A stretch of 42,082 nucleotides of DNA from Streptosporangiaceae bacterium (GTDB lineage Bacteria; Actinomycetota; Actinomycetes; Streptosporangiales; Streptosporangiaceae), in contig JAOPYK010000141.1 of the NCBI GenBank assembly GCA_025964695.1, forward strand, positions 1 through 42,082, written 5' to 3'. Numbering within the stretch: the first letter of the stretch is position 1; every line of letters starts with the position of its first letter. Below are positions 8,622 through 16,159 of the stretch, one piece after another. The position numbers and the translations under genes are program-made. Below the pieces are notes generated by a model that had not been told where the DNA came from, did not search any database, and was given only the letters and a program-made list of their open reading frames with translations.

Positions 8622-9277
8622 CCGTCGATCCCACCGTCGAACCCCGGCGCACCGGACCGCTCCCGGCACCCAACGTCATACTCACAGCCGTGGTCACGAG
8701 AGCGCACGCGAACGTCCGCCGATCTCTCAACGCCACCGCTCAACCACAGCCGCAAGACGACCCCTGGCGCCAGACCCGGCTCCTCGACTTCGCGATCGCC
8801 ACCCTCAGCGGTCATATCGCTGCCATGCGGACCACCGTTCATCCACTGGCCGGTCAGGCCCTGCCCCACGGCCGTGCCCAGGTCACCGCCTACCATCAGG
8901 TCCAACGCGACCTCGAGCACCTGATGTGGTCACTGCATCAAGTCCTGCACGGCGACGCACGTGCCCCGAGGCGATCCGCCGCGTCGTTGTACCGCACGCT
9001 GTCGACGACCTTCGACACCTACGCCGAGCACGAGGCGATGCTGCTGACCAGGCTCCAGCAGGTCACCACCCACCGGCAACAGCAGAGCCTGATGCGCGAC
9101 ATCAAAGCCGCGCTGACCGGCGCACCGACCCGCCCGCACCCCCACATTCCACGTTCGCTGGGCAGAGCACGACCCGTCACCCGGATCATCGCCCTATGGG
9201 ACGGCCTGCTCGACGAGGTGCACGGCCGAAGCACGCCGGGAGGAACGGGAGGAACGGGCCACTCCCTAGCCGCCTGA
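8618..9277 (+). CDS. Hemerythrin HHE-like cation-binding domain protein
   Basis: 219 residues. The ATG at 8618 overlaps the preceding stop and has a strong AAAAGGAG at 8604-8611. The helical middle (about 50-150) has the spacing of His and acidic residues seen in HHE proteins: His66 in SGHIAAM, His75, His/Glu at 100-107 (EHLMWSLH), and YAEHEAMLL with His138-Glu139. HHE four-helix bundles bind a di-iron centre or other metals and can sense oxygen, nitric oxide or redox state; which applies here is unknown. The match is by pattern only and the metal ligands are not a perfect canonical set. The C-terminus carries Arg/Pro- and Gly/Thr-rich tails. Confidence 0.6.
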   Translation: MTVDPTVEPRRTGPLPAPNVILTAVVTRAHANVRRSLNATAQPQPQDDPWRQTRLLDFAIATLSGHIAAMRTTVHPLAGQALPHGRAQVTAYHQVQRDLEHLMWSLHQVLHGDARAPRRSAASLYRTLSTTFDTYAEHEAMLLTRLQQVTTHRQQQSLMRDIKAALTGAPTRPHPHIPRSLGRARPVTRIIALWDGLLDEVHGRSTPGGTGGTGHSLAA

Positions 9278-9314
9278 CCTACCCGGCCACGGAAGAACCC
9301 GGTCAATGCCGGAA

Positions 9315-9349
9315 GCCCTCCGATTCGTCGCGCTCGGTGGAAGGAGGGC
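9315..9349. terminator. Weak convergent hairpin
   Basis: GCCCTCC (9315-9321) and GGAGGGC (9343-9349) around a 21-base loop, between the 3' ends of the HHE-like gene and the DUF58 gene. The large loop and absence of a T-run make this a low-confidence bidirectional terminator. Confidence 0.25.
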
Positions 9350-9358
9350 CAGGGGTCA

Positions 9359-10705
9359 TCAGAGGCGCCCGGCGGTCTTCAGCGCGAGGTAGGCGTCGGC
9401 AAGGGCGGGGGCCAGTTCGTCGGGCGGCGCGTCCACGACCTCGACACCGAATCTCCGGAGCTCCGCGGTGAGCCGGCGGCGCTCGGCACGGGCCCGCTCG
9501 GCCGCGGCCGCGTCGTACACCGCCGCGAGGTCACCGCGGGCGGCGGCCATCTCGCTCACCCGGGGGTCGGAGACCGCCGCGATCATCAGCAGGTGCCGGG
9601 AGGTGAGCTGCGGCAGCAGCGGAAGCAGACCCTCCTCGATCGCGGCCGAGTTGAGCTCGGTCAGCAGCACCACCAGGCAGCGCTGCCGCACCTTCGACAT
9701 GATCGTCGAGACCATTCCGGCGGCGTCGGACTCGATCAGGGCGGGTTCCAGCGGCGCCATCGCCTGCACCATCGAGGTCAGCAGATCGGTCCGGGAGGCG
9801 CCCTCGACGCGGGCCCGTACCCGCCGGTCGTAGGCCAGCAGATCGACCCGGTCCCCGGCTCGGGAGGCGAGTGCGCCGAGCAGCAGTGCCGCGTCCATCG
9901 AGCAGTCCAGCCGGGGGATGTCGCCGACCCGTCCGGCCGCCGTGCGCCCGGTGTCCAGCACCAGATAGATGCGCCGGTCCCGCTCCGGCCGCCAGGTCCG
10001 CACGACCACGTCGGCCCGGCGCGCGGTGGCCCGCCAGTCGATGGAGCGGACGTCGTCGCCGTCGACGTACTCCCGCAGCGAGTCGAACTCGGTGCCTTGA
10101 CCGCGGATCAGCGCCATGTGGTTGCCGGTCAGCTCGCGCAGCTTGGCCAGCTTGCCCGGCAGATGGCGGCGGGACGGGAAACCCGGGAGTACCCGCAGCG
10201 TCCACGGGGCCGGACGGGACAGCTGCCGGGCGGCCAGCCCCAGCGGCCCGGTCGACCGCACGGTGACGGCGGCGGGCCTGCGGTCACCCCGCCGGGTCGG
10301 CATGAGCGTCAGGTCCACCCGGCGCCGCTCTCCCGCGGGGATGCTCAGCTTGACGTTGTTCGGGAGGCGACTGGTGCTGGGAGGGCGACCGGCGCGGGAG
10401 ACGGCCGTGCCCACCGGCACCGCGCCGGCGCTGGGCGGCCAGGCGTCGCGCAGCCGGGCTTTCACGCGGCGCCGTCCCAGGTTCTCCACGATCAGCGAGA
10501 CGTTGGCGGTCTCGCCGAGCCGCACGCTGGTGTCCCCGGATCGGTGCAGGCGCAGCCGCCGGATGTTTCCGGCCAGCGCCAGGTCCACGGCCACGCCGAC
10601 GGCCAGCGCGCCCTCCAGCGCGAACAGCGCCCACCAGTGCGGCACGAACAGCAGCACCAGGGCGCCCAGCGCGGCCAGCAGCCCGGTCCGCCCCGTCAGC
10701 GCCAT
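9359..10705 (-). CDS. DUF58 domain-containing membrane-anchored protein
   Basis: 448 residues, last gene of the leftward MoxR operon. Two adjacent N-terminal hydrophobic segments (about 7-45; LLAALGALVLLFVPHWWALF) anchor it. A beta-rich middle (about 50-160) leads to the DUF58 signature region GQGTEFDSLREYVDGDDVRSIDWRATARR (about 185-215). A von Willebrand A-like fold follows, with YLVLDTGRT as the metal-site strand. DUF58 proteins are the standard partners of MoxR AAA ATPases in metal-centre or complex maturation and stress survival. The start at MALTGRTG (10705) is preferred over an upstream ATG at 10762, because GGGGAG precedes it and the longer form would overlap moxR. Confidence 0.92.
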   Translation of the reverse strand: MALTGRTGLLAALGALVLLFVPHWWALFALEGALAVGVAVDLALAGNIRRLRLHRSGDTSVRLGETANVSLIVENLGRRRVKARLRDAWPPSAGAVPVGTAVSRAGRPPSTSRLPNNVKLSIPAGERRRVDLTLMPTRRGDRRPAAVTVRSTGPLGLAARQLSRPAPWTLRVLPGFPSRRHLPGKLAKLRELTGNHMALIRGQGTEFDSLREYVDGDDVRSIDWRATARRADVVVRTWRPERDRRIYLVLDTGRTAAGRVGDIPRLDCSMDAALLLGALASRAGDRVDLLAYDRRVRARVEGASRTDLLTSMVQAMAPLEPALIESDAAGMVSTIMSKVRQRCLVVLLTELNSAAIEEGLLPLLPQLTSRHLLMIAAVSDPRVSEMAAARGDLAAVYDAAAAERARAERRRLTAELRRFGVEVVDAPPDELAPALADAYLALKTAGRL

Positions 10706-10718
10706 GCCCGGCTCCCCA

Positions 10719-11705
10719 CTATCTCGGGGCGGGAACGGTGGTGAGCACGCCCTCGAGGACACCGTCGGCGGTCGCGCCTTCCAGATCGGCTTCCGGGCGC
10801 AGCTGGATCCGGTGCCGCAGCGTCGGCCGCGCCAGTGCCTTGACGTCGTCCGGCGTCACGTAGTCGCGGCCGGACAGCCATGCCCAGGCCCGCGAGGTGC
10901 CGAGCAGCGCCGTCGCCCCACGAGGGGACACGCCCAGCTGCAGTGAGGGCGACTGGCGGGTGGCCCGGCACAGGTCGACCACATAGCCTGCGATCTTGGG
11001 ATCGACGTGCACCTTGCGTGCGGCCGCGCGGCCGGCCGCGAGCTCCTCGACACCGGCCACCGGCTGGATGGAGGACAGATCGCGCGGGTCGAAGCCGCCC
11101 GCATGGCGCTGGAGGACGGAGATCTCGTCGTCCCGGCCGGGCACGGGCACGTTCAGCTTCACCAGGAAGCGGTCGAGCTGGGCCTCCGGCAGCGGATAGG
11201 TGCCCTCGTACTCGATCGGGTTCTGGGTGGCGCACACCATGAAGGGGTCCGGCAGCGGCCGGGGGAGTCCCTCGACCGAGATCTGCCGCTCCTCCATCGC
11301 CTCCAGCAGCGATGCCTGGGTCTTCGGCGGCGTCCGGTTGATCTCGTCGGCGAGCAGCAGGTTGGTGAACGCCGGCCCTTCACGGAACTCGAACTCGGAG
11401 GTGCGGTTGTCGTAGATGAGCGAGCCGGTCACATCACCGGGCATCAGGTCGGGGGTGAACTGCACCCGCCTGAAGTCCAGCGCCAGTGACTGCGCCAGCG
11501 CTCGGACCAGCAGTGTCTTGGCGGTGCCGGGCACACCCTCCAGCAGGACATGGCCCCGGCACAGCAGCGCGATGACCAGGCCGGTGATCACCGCGTCCTG
11601 GCCGACCACGGCCTTGGAGATCTCGCCGCGCAGCGCCGTCAGCGCCTTGCGGGCGGTCGCCCCGTCGCCGGTGTCCACCACGTCCGGCTGATAGTCCGCG
11701 CTCAT
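10719..11705 (-). CDS. MoxR family AAA+ ATPase
   Basis: 328 residues. Walker A GVPGTAKT (57-64), Walker B LLLADE (116-121) followed by INRTPPKTQASLLEAMEE, sensor 1 region ATQNPIEYEGTYPLPEAQLDRF, and a C-terminal lid with LGVSPRGA. This is a complete MoxR-type chaperone-like ATPase. It probably remodels the DUF58, DUF4129 and DUF4350 partners encoded around it; the client is unknown. ATG 11705 has GAGGGG seven bases upstream. A much longer upstream extension is open but antisense-like and without family match. The DUF58 gene starts 14 bases beyond the stop. Confidence 0.95.
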   Translation of the reverse strand: MSADYQPDVVDTGDGATARKALTALRGEISKAVVGQDAVITGLVIALLCRGHVLLEGVPGTAKTLLVRALAQSLALDFRRVQFTPDLMPGDVTGSLIYDNRTSEFEFREGPAFTNLLLADEINRTPPKTQASLLEAMEERQISVEGLPRPLPDPFMVCATQNPIEYEGTYPLPEAQLDRFLVKLNVPVPGRDDEISVLQRHAGGFDPRDLSSIQPVAGVEELAAGRAAARKVHVDPKIAGYVVDLCRATRQSPSLQLGVSPRGATALLGTSRAWAWLSGRDYVTPDDVKALARPTLRHRIQLRPEADLEGATADGVLEGVLTTVPAPR

Positions 11706-11760
11706 GATTCCCCTCTTATGGCGCCCGGCGGCGAGGAACCGCCGTGCATGCTTGCGGCGA

Positions 11761-13008
11761 TCACGACCCGAGGACCTGCCTCTCCAGATCGTCGAGGAGG
11801 TCGGAGAGCCCGACCAGCCCGGCGTCGTCCGCTGGTGCAGGACCGTACAGGGCGAAGCCGATGGTCGTCTCGTCCCATTGGCGAGGCCGGGTGCCCGGAG
11901 CCGGAGCGGTCGAGTACAGCCGCCCGGCGATCGCGGTGACGATCTCCTGGGCCGCGGCCGGATCCTGGGCGAGGCTACGGGGCAGCCCCAGCCTTGGGAC
12001 GAGCCGTTCGCGGGCCCCGGCCCGCAACGCGTCGGCGGCCCGGTCCCGGGCATGCTGGGCACGGTAGAGGCGAGCCCGCCCCTCCACGGTCTCCGCCGAC
12101 CGTACGATCACCGGCAACGGCTCGGTGACGACGGGGCCCAGCCGCCGGGAGCGCCAGAGCGCCACCAGCACGACGGCGATCAGCAACTGCAGCACGGCCA
12201 GTTTCACGCCGAACGGCACCAGGTCCTGGAACGTCTTGTCCCCGCCGGTCCCCTGCTCGGGCAGACCGGGGATCAGCCAGACGGCGTTCGGCCGGGACCC
12301 GACCAGATTCATTCCGAGAGCCGCGTTGCCCCGGTCGAGCAGTTGCGCATTGGTGAGCGGCCCGCCGGAGCCCAGCACGGTGACCGTACGCCCGTTCACC
12401 GGCAACTGGACCAGCCGTGGATGCTTCTCCTCGGGATAGCACGCGGTGGCCGGTCCCGCCTGTGCCGTCACCGCATAGGTCATCGAGTAGTCGAAGCCGA
12501 CGTCACCGGCCTGGGTCGCGGCGGTCAGCGCGCACTGCGGCGTCACGACGTTCTGGGAGGCCGCGCCGGCCTGCTCCACCCCGGGTACGAGCTTGGCCAG
12601 CGCGATCCGGGTGGGCTCCACCAGCAGCAGATCCCCCGGTGCGGACCGCAGCGTGTCGAGCTGCGGCCCGGTCAGTCGTTCGGCCCGGACGATCACCAGG
12701 ACCGCGTCGGGGGTGGTTCGCATCCGGTCCGCCGCGTCGGCCGCGGACCGGGACACCGTGACCTGGGTCCCGTGCTGGCCGACGATCTGCGCGAGTGCTC
12801 TGGCGCCGTCGCGGTTGGCTGTCTCCGGGTCGAGATACTGCGCCTGCACCCGGGGCCGGAGCGCCGCGAGCACCAGCCCCAGGAGGGCCAGCACCAGGAC
12901 GAAGAGCAGGACTCCCCGCCACCGCCGCCACCGGCGCGTAGCGATCTGGCCGGCGCTCGGCGGTTCCGCGGTCAGGGACGGACCCGGGTCCGGCAGCGTG
13001 GTGGTCAC
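11761..13008 (-). CDS. DUF4350 domain-containing membrane protein
   Basis: 415 residues. One N-terminal membrane segment (about 32-50; GVLLFVLVLALLGLVLAAL) and a second near residue 265 (LAVLQLLIAVVLVALWRSRRLGP) bracket an extracytoplasmic domain with the DUF4350 pattern: YLDPETANRDGARALAQIV at its start, DAVLVIV and DLLLVEP in the middle. The C-terminal cytosolic part is helical. GTG 13008 overlaps the upstream TGA (GTGA), with GGAG seven bases before it, so I prefer it to GTG 13020. Standard member of the actinobacterial MoxR operon. Confidence 0.88.
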   Translation of the reverse strand: MTTTLPDPGPSLTAEPPSAGQIATRRWRRWRGVLLFVLVLALLGLVLAALRPRVQAQYLDPETANRDGARALAQIVGQHGTQVTVSRSAADAADRMRTTPDAVLVIVRAERLTGPQLDTLRSAPGDLLLVEPTRIALAKLVPGVEQAGAASQNVVTPQCALTAATQAGDVGFDYSMTYAVTAQAGPATACYPEEKHPRLVQLPVNGRTVTVLGSGGPLTNAQLLDRGNAALGMNLVGSRPNAVWLIPGLPEQGTGGDKTFQDLVPFGVKLAVLQLLIAVVLVALWRSRRLGPVVTEPLPVIVRSAETVEGRARLYRAQHARDRAADALRAGARERLVPRLGLPRSLAQDPAAAQEIVTAIAGRLYSTAPAPGTRPRQWDETTIGFALYGPAPADDAGLVGLSDLLDDLERQVLGS

Positions 13009-13700
13009 ATCGGGCTCCACACGCTCGTGGACGCGAGCTCACCCGGCTCCATCGGGCGGGGCTTGGCTGCCTGGACGCGCTCGTCCAGCCCCTTGATTCG
13101 CGCGTAGCCCGCCTCGGTGCCAGGCCGGTCGCCGTACCAGACGTCATCGAAGACCCGTACTCCCAGCACGAGTTCCTCGGCGTGCTCCGGCAATGCCACG
13201 CCGGCCTCCGCCGCCAGCTCGTCGGCGGTTCGGCCCGGCCGGGGATCCAGGATGACGCGCTCCTCCAGACCTCGGGCGATGGCCCGCAGCCGCTCCCGGA
13301 TCGCCTCCGCCCACTGGCCGGCGGCGGCGTGCCGCTCGGCCAGCGCCCGATGATCCTTGGCGGCCGAGGGCGTGCCGTCCAGCAGCGCGTCGCGCCCGGA
13401 CTTGGTGTTACGGCCGCCGCGTGCCCACCACAGGACCAGTCCGACCACGGCCAGGATCAGTACGACGATCACGATCATCGCGATCACGCCACCGCCTCCG
13501 CCGCCCGGCCCGGGTCCCTGGGTGCGCTGGAACAGCGAATCGAGCCATTGGCCGACCTTGTTGAAGAACTTGTCCAGGACCGAAGGCTGGTCCCGGTGGT
13601 AGATGGGCTTGTCCAGTTCTCGGCGGGCGAGCTCTCGCGCCTGGTCGCGACCTATCGGGTCGGGCACGAGCAGCGCCAGGCCCCGCCACGCGCCGATCAT
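13005..13700 (-). CDS. DUF4129 domain-containing membrane protein
   Basis: 231 residues. The N-terminal part, DPIGRDQARELARRELDKPIY, leads to a Gly-rich linker and a single membrane helix (VIAMIVIVVLILAVVGLVLWWA, about 67-90). The C-terminal DUF4129 domain has HAAAGQWAEAIRERLRAIARGLEERVILDPRPGRTADELA. These proteins accompany MoxR/DUF58 and resemble the C-terminal part of some transglutaminase-like proteins. The start ATG 13700 overlaps the preceding TGA (ATGA), and the stop overlaps the DUF4350 start (GTGA). Translation of the three genes is therefore coupled. Confidence 0.9.
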   Translation of the reverse strand: MIGAWRGLALLVPDPIGRDQARELARRELDKPIYHRDQPSVLDKFFNKVGQWLDSLFQRTQGPGPGGGGGGVIAMIVIVVLILAVVGLVLWWARGGRNTKSGRDALLDGTPSAAKDHRALAERHAAAGQWAEAIRERLRAIARGLEERVILDPRPGRTADELAAEAGVALPEHAEELVLGVRVFDDVWYGDRPGTEAGYARIKGLDERVQAAKPRPMEPGELASTSVWSPM

Positions 13701-14980
13701 TGACGCCCTCCGGGCAGCGGACCCGCTCCGTACGGCGGGGCTGCTCCGTACGGCGGCGCGGTTCCGTACGGCGGGGCTGCTCCGTAGGGCAGGGGGGCGC
13801 CGGGCGGGCCGGCTCCGTGGGGCGGGGCGGCGCCGGACGGGGCGGGGTGCAGCAGCGGTGTGCCGGCGCGGGGCCGCCGGTGGCCCGCGCCGGGCCCGGT
13901 CACCAGCGGGCTCGGCCGCCACAGGTCCAGGAAGTCGTGGATCTCGAGGTCGTCACGGGTCTGCAGCTCGAGATCGAGCCCCTCCCTGCGCATCCGCAGG
14001 TCGATGTAGAGCAGGGCGATCACCCCGGCGTCGAACGGGCCTATCAGCGACCAGCTCAGGATGCGGCCCACGGTGCCCACGGCCAGTGACGAGAGCTCCG
14101 CCCACCCGGTGGGGTTCTGGCCGAAGAGGATCCGGGTCATCAGGAAGAAGGGCACCTGCGCGATCAGGCCTATGAAGATCGTGATCAGCAGAGTGAGCAG
14201 CAGGGTCCCGCAGACCCGCCACCACCGGCGGCTCAGCAGCTGACGGGCCCGGCGAAACGCCTGCGGCACGCTCTGCCGCTCCATGACCACGGCGGGCGCG
14301 GCCAGCACGCACAGGACGTACAGCCACACCATGAACGCCAGGCCGACGGGGAAGCCGACGAGCGCGGCGAGGAGCGCCAGCCCGGCGGGGGCGTTCCCGG
14401 CCGCCAGCAGGATGAAGGGCACCACCGGGAGGGTCATCGCGACCAGCGACAGCGACATCGTGATCGTCGCCACCGCGACCAGCCGGACCAGGCTCGGCTG
14501 GACGTCGCGCCAGGCCTGGCGCAGTGTCCCCGGCAGGCCGAACAGCGTGCGTCCCAGCACCGGGGCGAGCATCCCGGCCAGCAGCAGGACGGTGTAGGCG
14601 GTGAGCACGAGCCCGATGACGACCAGCAGGGACTGGGTGCCGACCGACCGCAGGACGGGGCCGGGGGTGACCTCGTCGCTCGCCGAGCGGCCGACGAGGA
14701 AGTACGCCCCCAACGTGAGGATCACTTGGACGGCGCTCGTCAGCACCAGGGCCAGCCCGAGCACCGCCCGCGGGTTGCGCCGGACGCTGGTGATCGCGGC
14801 GTCGAGGGTTTCGGAGACCCCCAGCGGGCGCAGCGGGATGTCGCCGCCGAGCAACTCGGACCGATCCGCCGCGAGCCGTGACGGAGCCGGGCCGGGCTCC
14901 TGACCGGTGGGCTCCCGCGACGGCGGAGGATCTTCGGGCACGCCCGAGCCAGGCGTCGCCCACGCCTGTAGACCCGGCAT
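13697..14980 (-). CDS. Multi-pass membrane protein, glycerophosphoryl diester phosphodiesterase membrane-domain type
   Basis: 427 residues, first gene of the leftward operon. After a 45-residue Pro-rich start it has IPLRPLGVSETLDAAI and six or so hydrophobic helices: VLGLALVLTSAVQVILTLGAYF, LLVVIGLVLTAYTVLLLAG, VAVATITMSLSLVAMTLPVVPF, LALLAALVGFPVGLAFMVWL, LLLTLLITIFIGLIAQVP and a last one near WSLIGPF. YIDLRMRREGLDLELQ follows; this ending is typical of the membrane domain named after GlpQ-like enzymes, without any catalytic domain. The C-terminus is Pro/Tyr/Gly-rich repeats. Function unknown; context ties it to the MoxR system. Confidence 0.85.
   Translation of the reverse strand: MPGLQAWATPGSGVPEDPPPSREPTGQEPGPAPSRLAADRSELLGGDIPLRPLGVSETLDAAITSVRRNPRAVLGLALVLTSAVQVILTLGAYFLVGRSASDEVTPGPVLRSVGTQSLLVVIGLVLTAYTVLLLAGMLAPVLGRTLFGLPGTLRQAWRDVQPSLVRLVAVATITMSLSLVAMTLPVVPFILLAAGNAPAGLALLAALVGFPVGLAFMVWLYVLCVLAAPAVVMERQSVPQAFRRARQLLSRRWWRVCGTLLLTLLITIFIGLIAQVPFFLMTRILFGQNPTGWAELSSLAVGTVGRILSWSLIGPFDAGVIALLYIDLRMRREGLDLELQTRDDLEIHDFLDLWRPSPLVTGPGAGHRRPRAGTPLLHPAPSGAAPPHGAGPPGAPLPYGAAPPYGTAPPYGAAPPYGAGPLPGGRQ
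13721..13792 (-). repeat. 18-bp coding minisatellite in the membrane protein C-terminus
   Basis: Four imperfect 18-bp units (consensus on plus strand GGCTGCTCCGTACGGCGG) encode PPYGAA/PPYGTA-like hexapeptides at the end of the gene at 13697. Confidence 0.8.
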
Positions 14981-15448
14981 CGGTGCCCCCTGCCATGACT
15001 CGATCAGGTCATCCTGTCACGGTATGGGAAATGCCACCCTCAGGCGGTCAACTGCGAATCCACGAAATACCCATCGGGCGAACCTTTCCATGATCGTTGC
15101 TGGTCTAGGGAGTGCCCGCCGTGGACAGGGTTGTCCTAACGAGTCCGGACATATGTGGCGCCGTGTGTGCGAAGCACAACGTAGCGTATCCCTTTGTGTG
15201 CTAGATCACTGGGTTTTCGGGCGAAGTGGCCTGGTGGCCCCGATGTGCCCTGGCAGCCAGATGAATTAGGGGCCATTCGGGGACATCCACCGTGAGTCCC
15301 GTTTACAATCCGGCCCTTGGGTGTTTGTCACCCAGGTGCCGACCTTCGTCTCCTTGCGGGCCAGATGGTCGGCAAACGCGGGTAGCCTCTAGCTCACCTG
15401 ACAGCTCCGCAGGTCTTTCGCTTCTGACTACATGTAACGATGAGGGCC
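14981..15448. promoter_or_regulatory. Divergent regulatory region upstream of mtrA
   Basis: 468 bases between the MoxR operon and mtrA without a supported gene. It contains GGACA (15123-15127)/TGTCC (15132-15136), and a hairpin CTTGGGTG (15316-15323)-TTTGT-CACCCAGG (15329-15336) about 110 bases before mtrA. A TAGCCT at 15383-15388 is a possible -10. A lone TGGTCTAG (15101-15108) resembles half a dre site. MtrA controls its own promoter in relatives, so sites for it are expected here, but I could not define them. Confidence 0.4.
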
Positions 15449-16126
15449 ATGAGAGGACGAGTACTGGTCGTCGATGACGACCTCGCTCTCGCCGAGATGC
15501 TCGGTATCGTCCTGAGGGGCGAGGGCTTCGAGCCGTCGTTCGTTCATGACGGTGACAAGGCGCTCGAGGCGTTCCGGGAGACCCGGCCCGACCTTGTGCT
15601 GCTCGATCTCATGCTGCCCGGCGCGGACGGTATCGACGTATGCCGTCAGATCCGCGCCGAGTCCGGCATCCCGATCGTCATGCTCACGGCGAAGAGCGAC
15701 ACCGTCGACGTCGTCCTCGGCCTGGAATCCGGTGCCGACGACTACATCGTGAAGCCGTTCAAACCGAAGGAACTGGTCGCCCGCGTGCGGGCCCGGCTTC
15801 GCCGTACCGACGAGCCCGCCCCCGAGACGCTCACGATCGGCGACATCACGATCGACGTCGCCGGACACTCGGTGAAGCGGCTGGACAAGCACATCCCGCT
15901 GACGCCGCTGGAGTTCGACCTGCTGGTGGCACTGGCCCGTAAACCACGCCAGGTCTTCACCCGGGAGGTCCTCCTGGAGCAGGTCTGGGGCTACCGGCAC
16001 GCGGCCGACACCCGGCTGGTCAACGTGCACGTCCAGCGGTTGCGGGCGAAGATCGAGAAGGATCCCGAGCACCCTGAGATCGTGGTCACCGTACGAGGAG
16101 TCGGCTACAAGGCCGGCCCGGCCTGA
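15449..16126 (+). CDS. mtrA: Two-component response regulator MtrA
   Basis: 225 residues, OmpR/PhoB type. The receiver domain has the acidic pocket VVDDD (7-11), phospho-acceptor Asp53 in LLDLMLPG, Thr80 and Lys102 in YIVKPF. The C-terminal winged helix (about 130-225) has LTPLEFDLLVALARKP and VRGVGYKA. MtrA is the conserved actinobacterial regulator of cell envelope, division and development genes and is phosphorylated by MtrB, encoded next. Two ATGs are possible; 15449 gives the usual MRGRVLVVDDD start, and 15440 adds three residues. A 33-base gap leads to mtrB. Confidence 0.96.
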   Translation: MRGRVLVVDDDLALAEMLGIVLRGEGFEPSFVHDGDKALEAFRETRPDLVLLDLMLPGADGIDVCRQIRAESGIPIVMLTAKSDTVDVVLGLESGADDYIVKPFKPKELVARVRARLRRTDEPAPETLTIGDITIDVAGHSVKRLDKHIPLTPLEFDLLVALARKPRQVFTREVLLEQVWGYRHAADTRLVNVHVQRLRAKIEKDPEHPEIVVTVRGVGYKAGPA

Positions 16127-16159
16127 CCTGAGGCCAGGCACCCCCTGAAAGGCCCGGCC

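Noticed and set aside
15101-15108. TGGTCTAG upstream of mtrA as a DasR site
   Set aside because: Only one half-site; the second half is absent (GGGAGTG follows), so chance is the simpler explanation.
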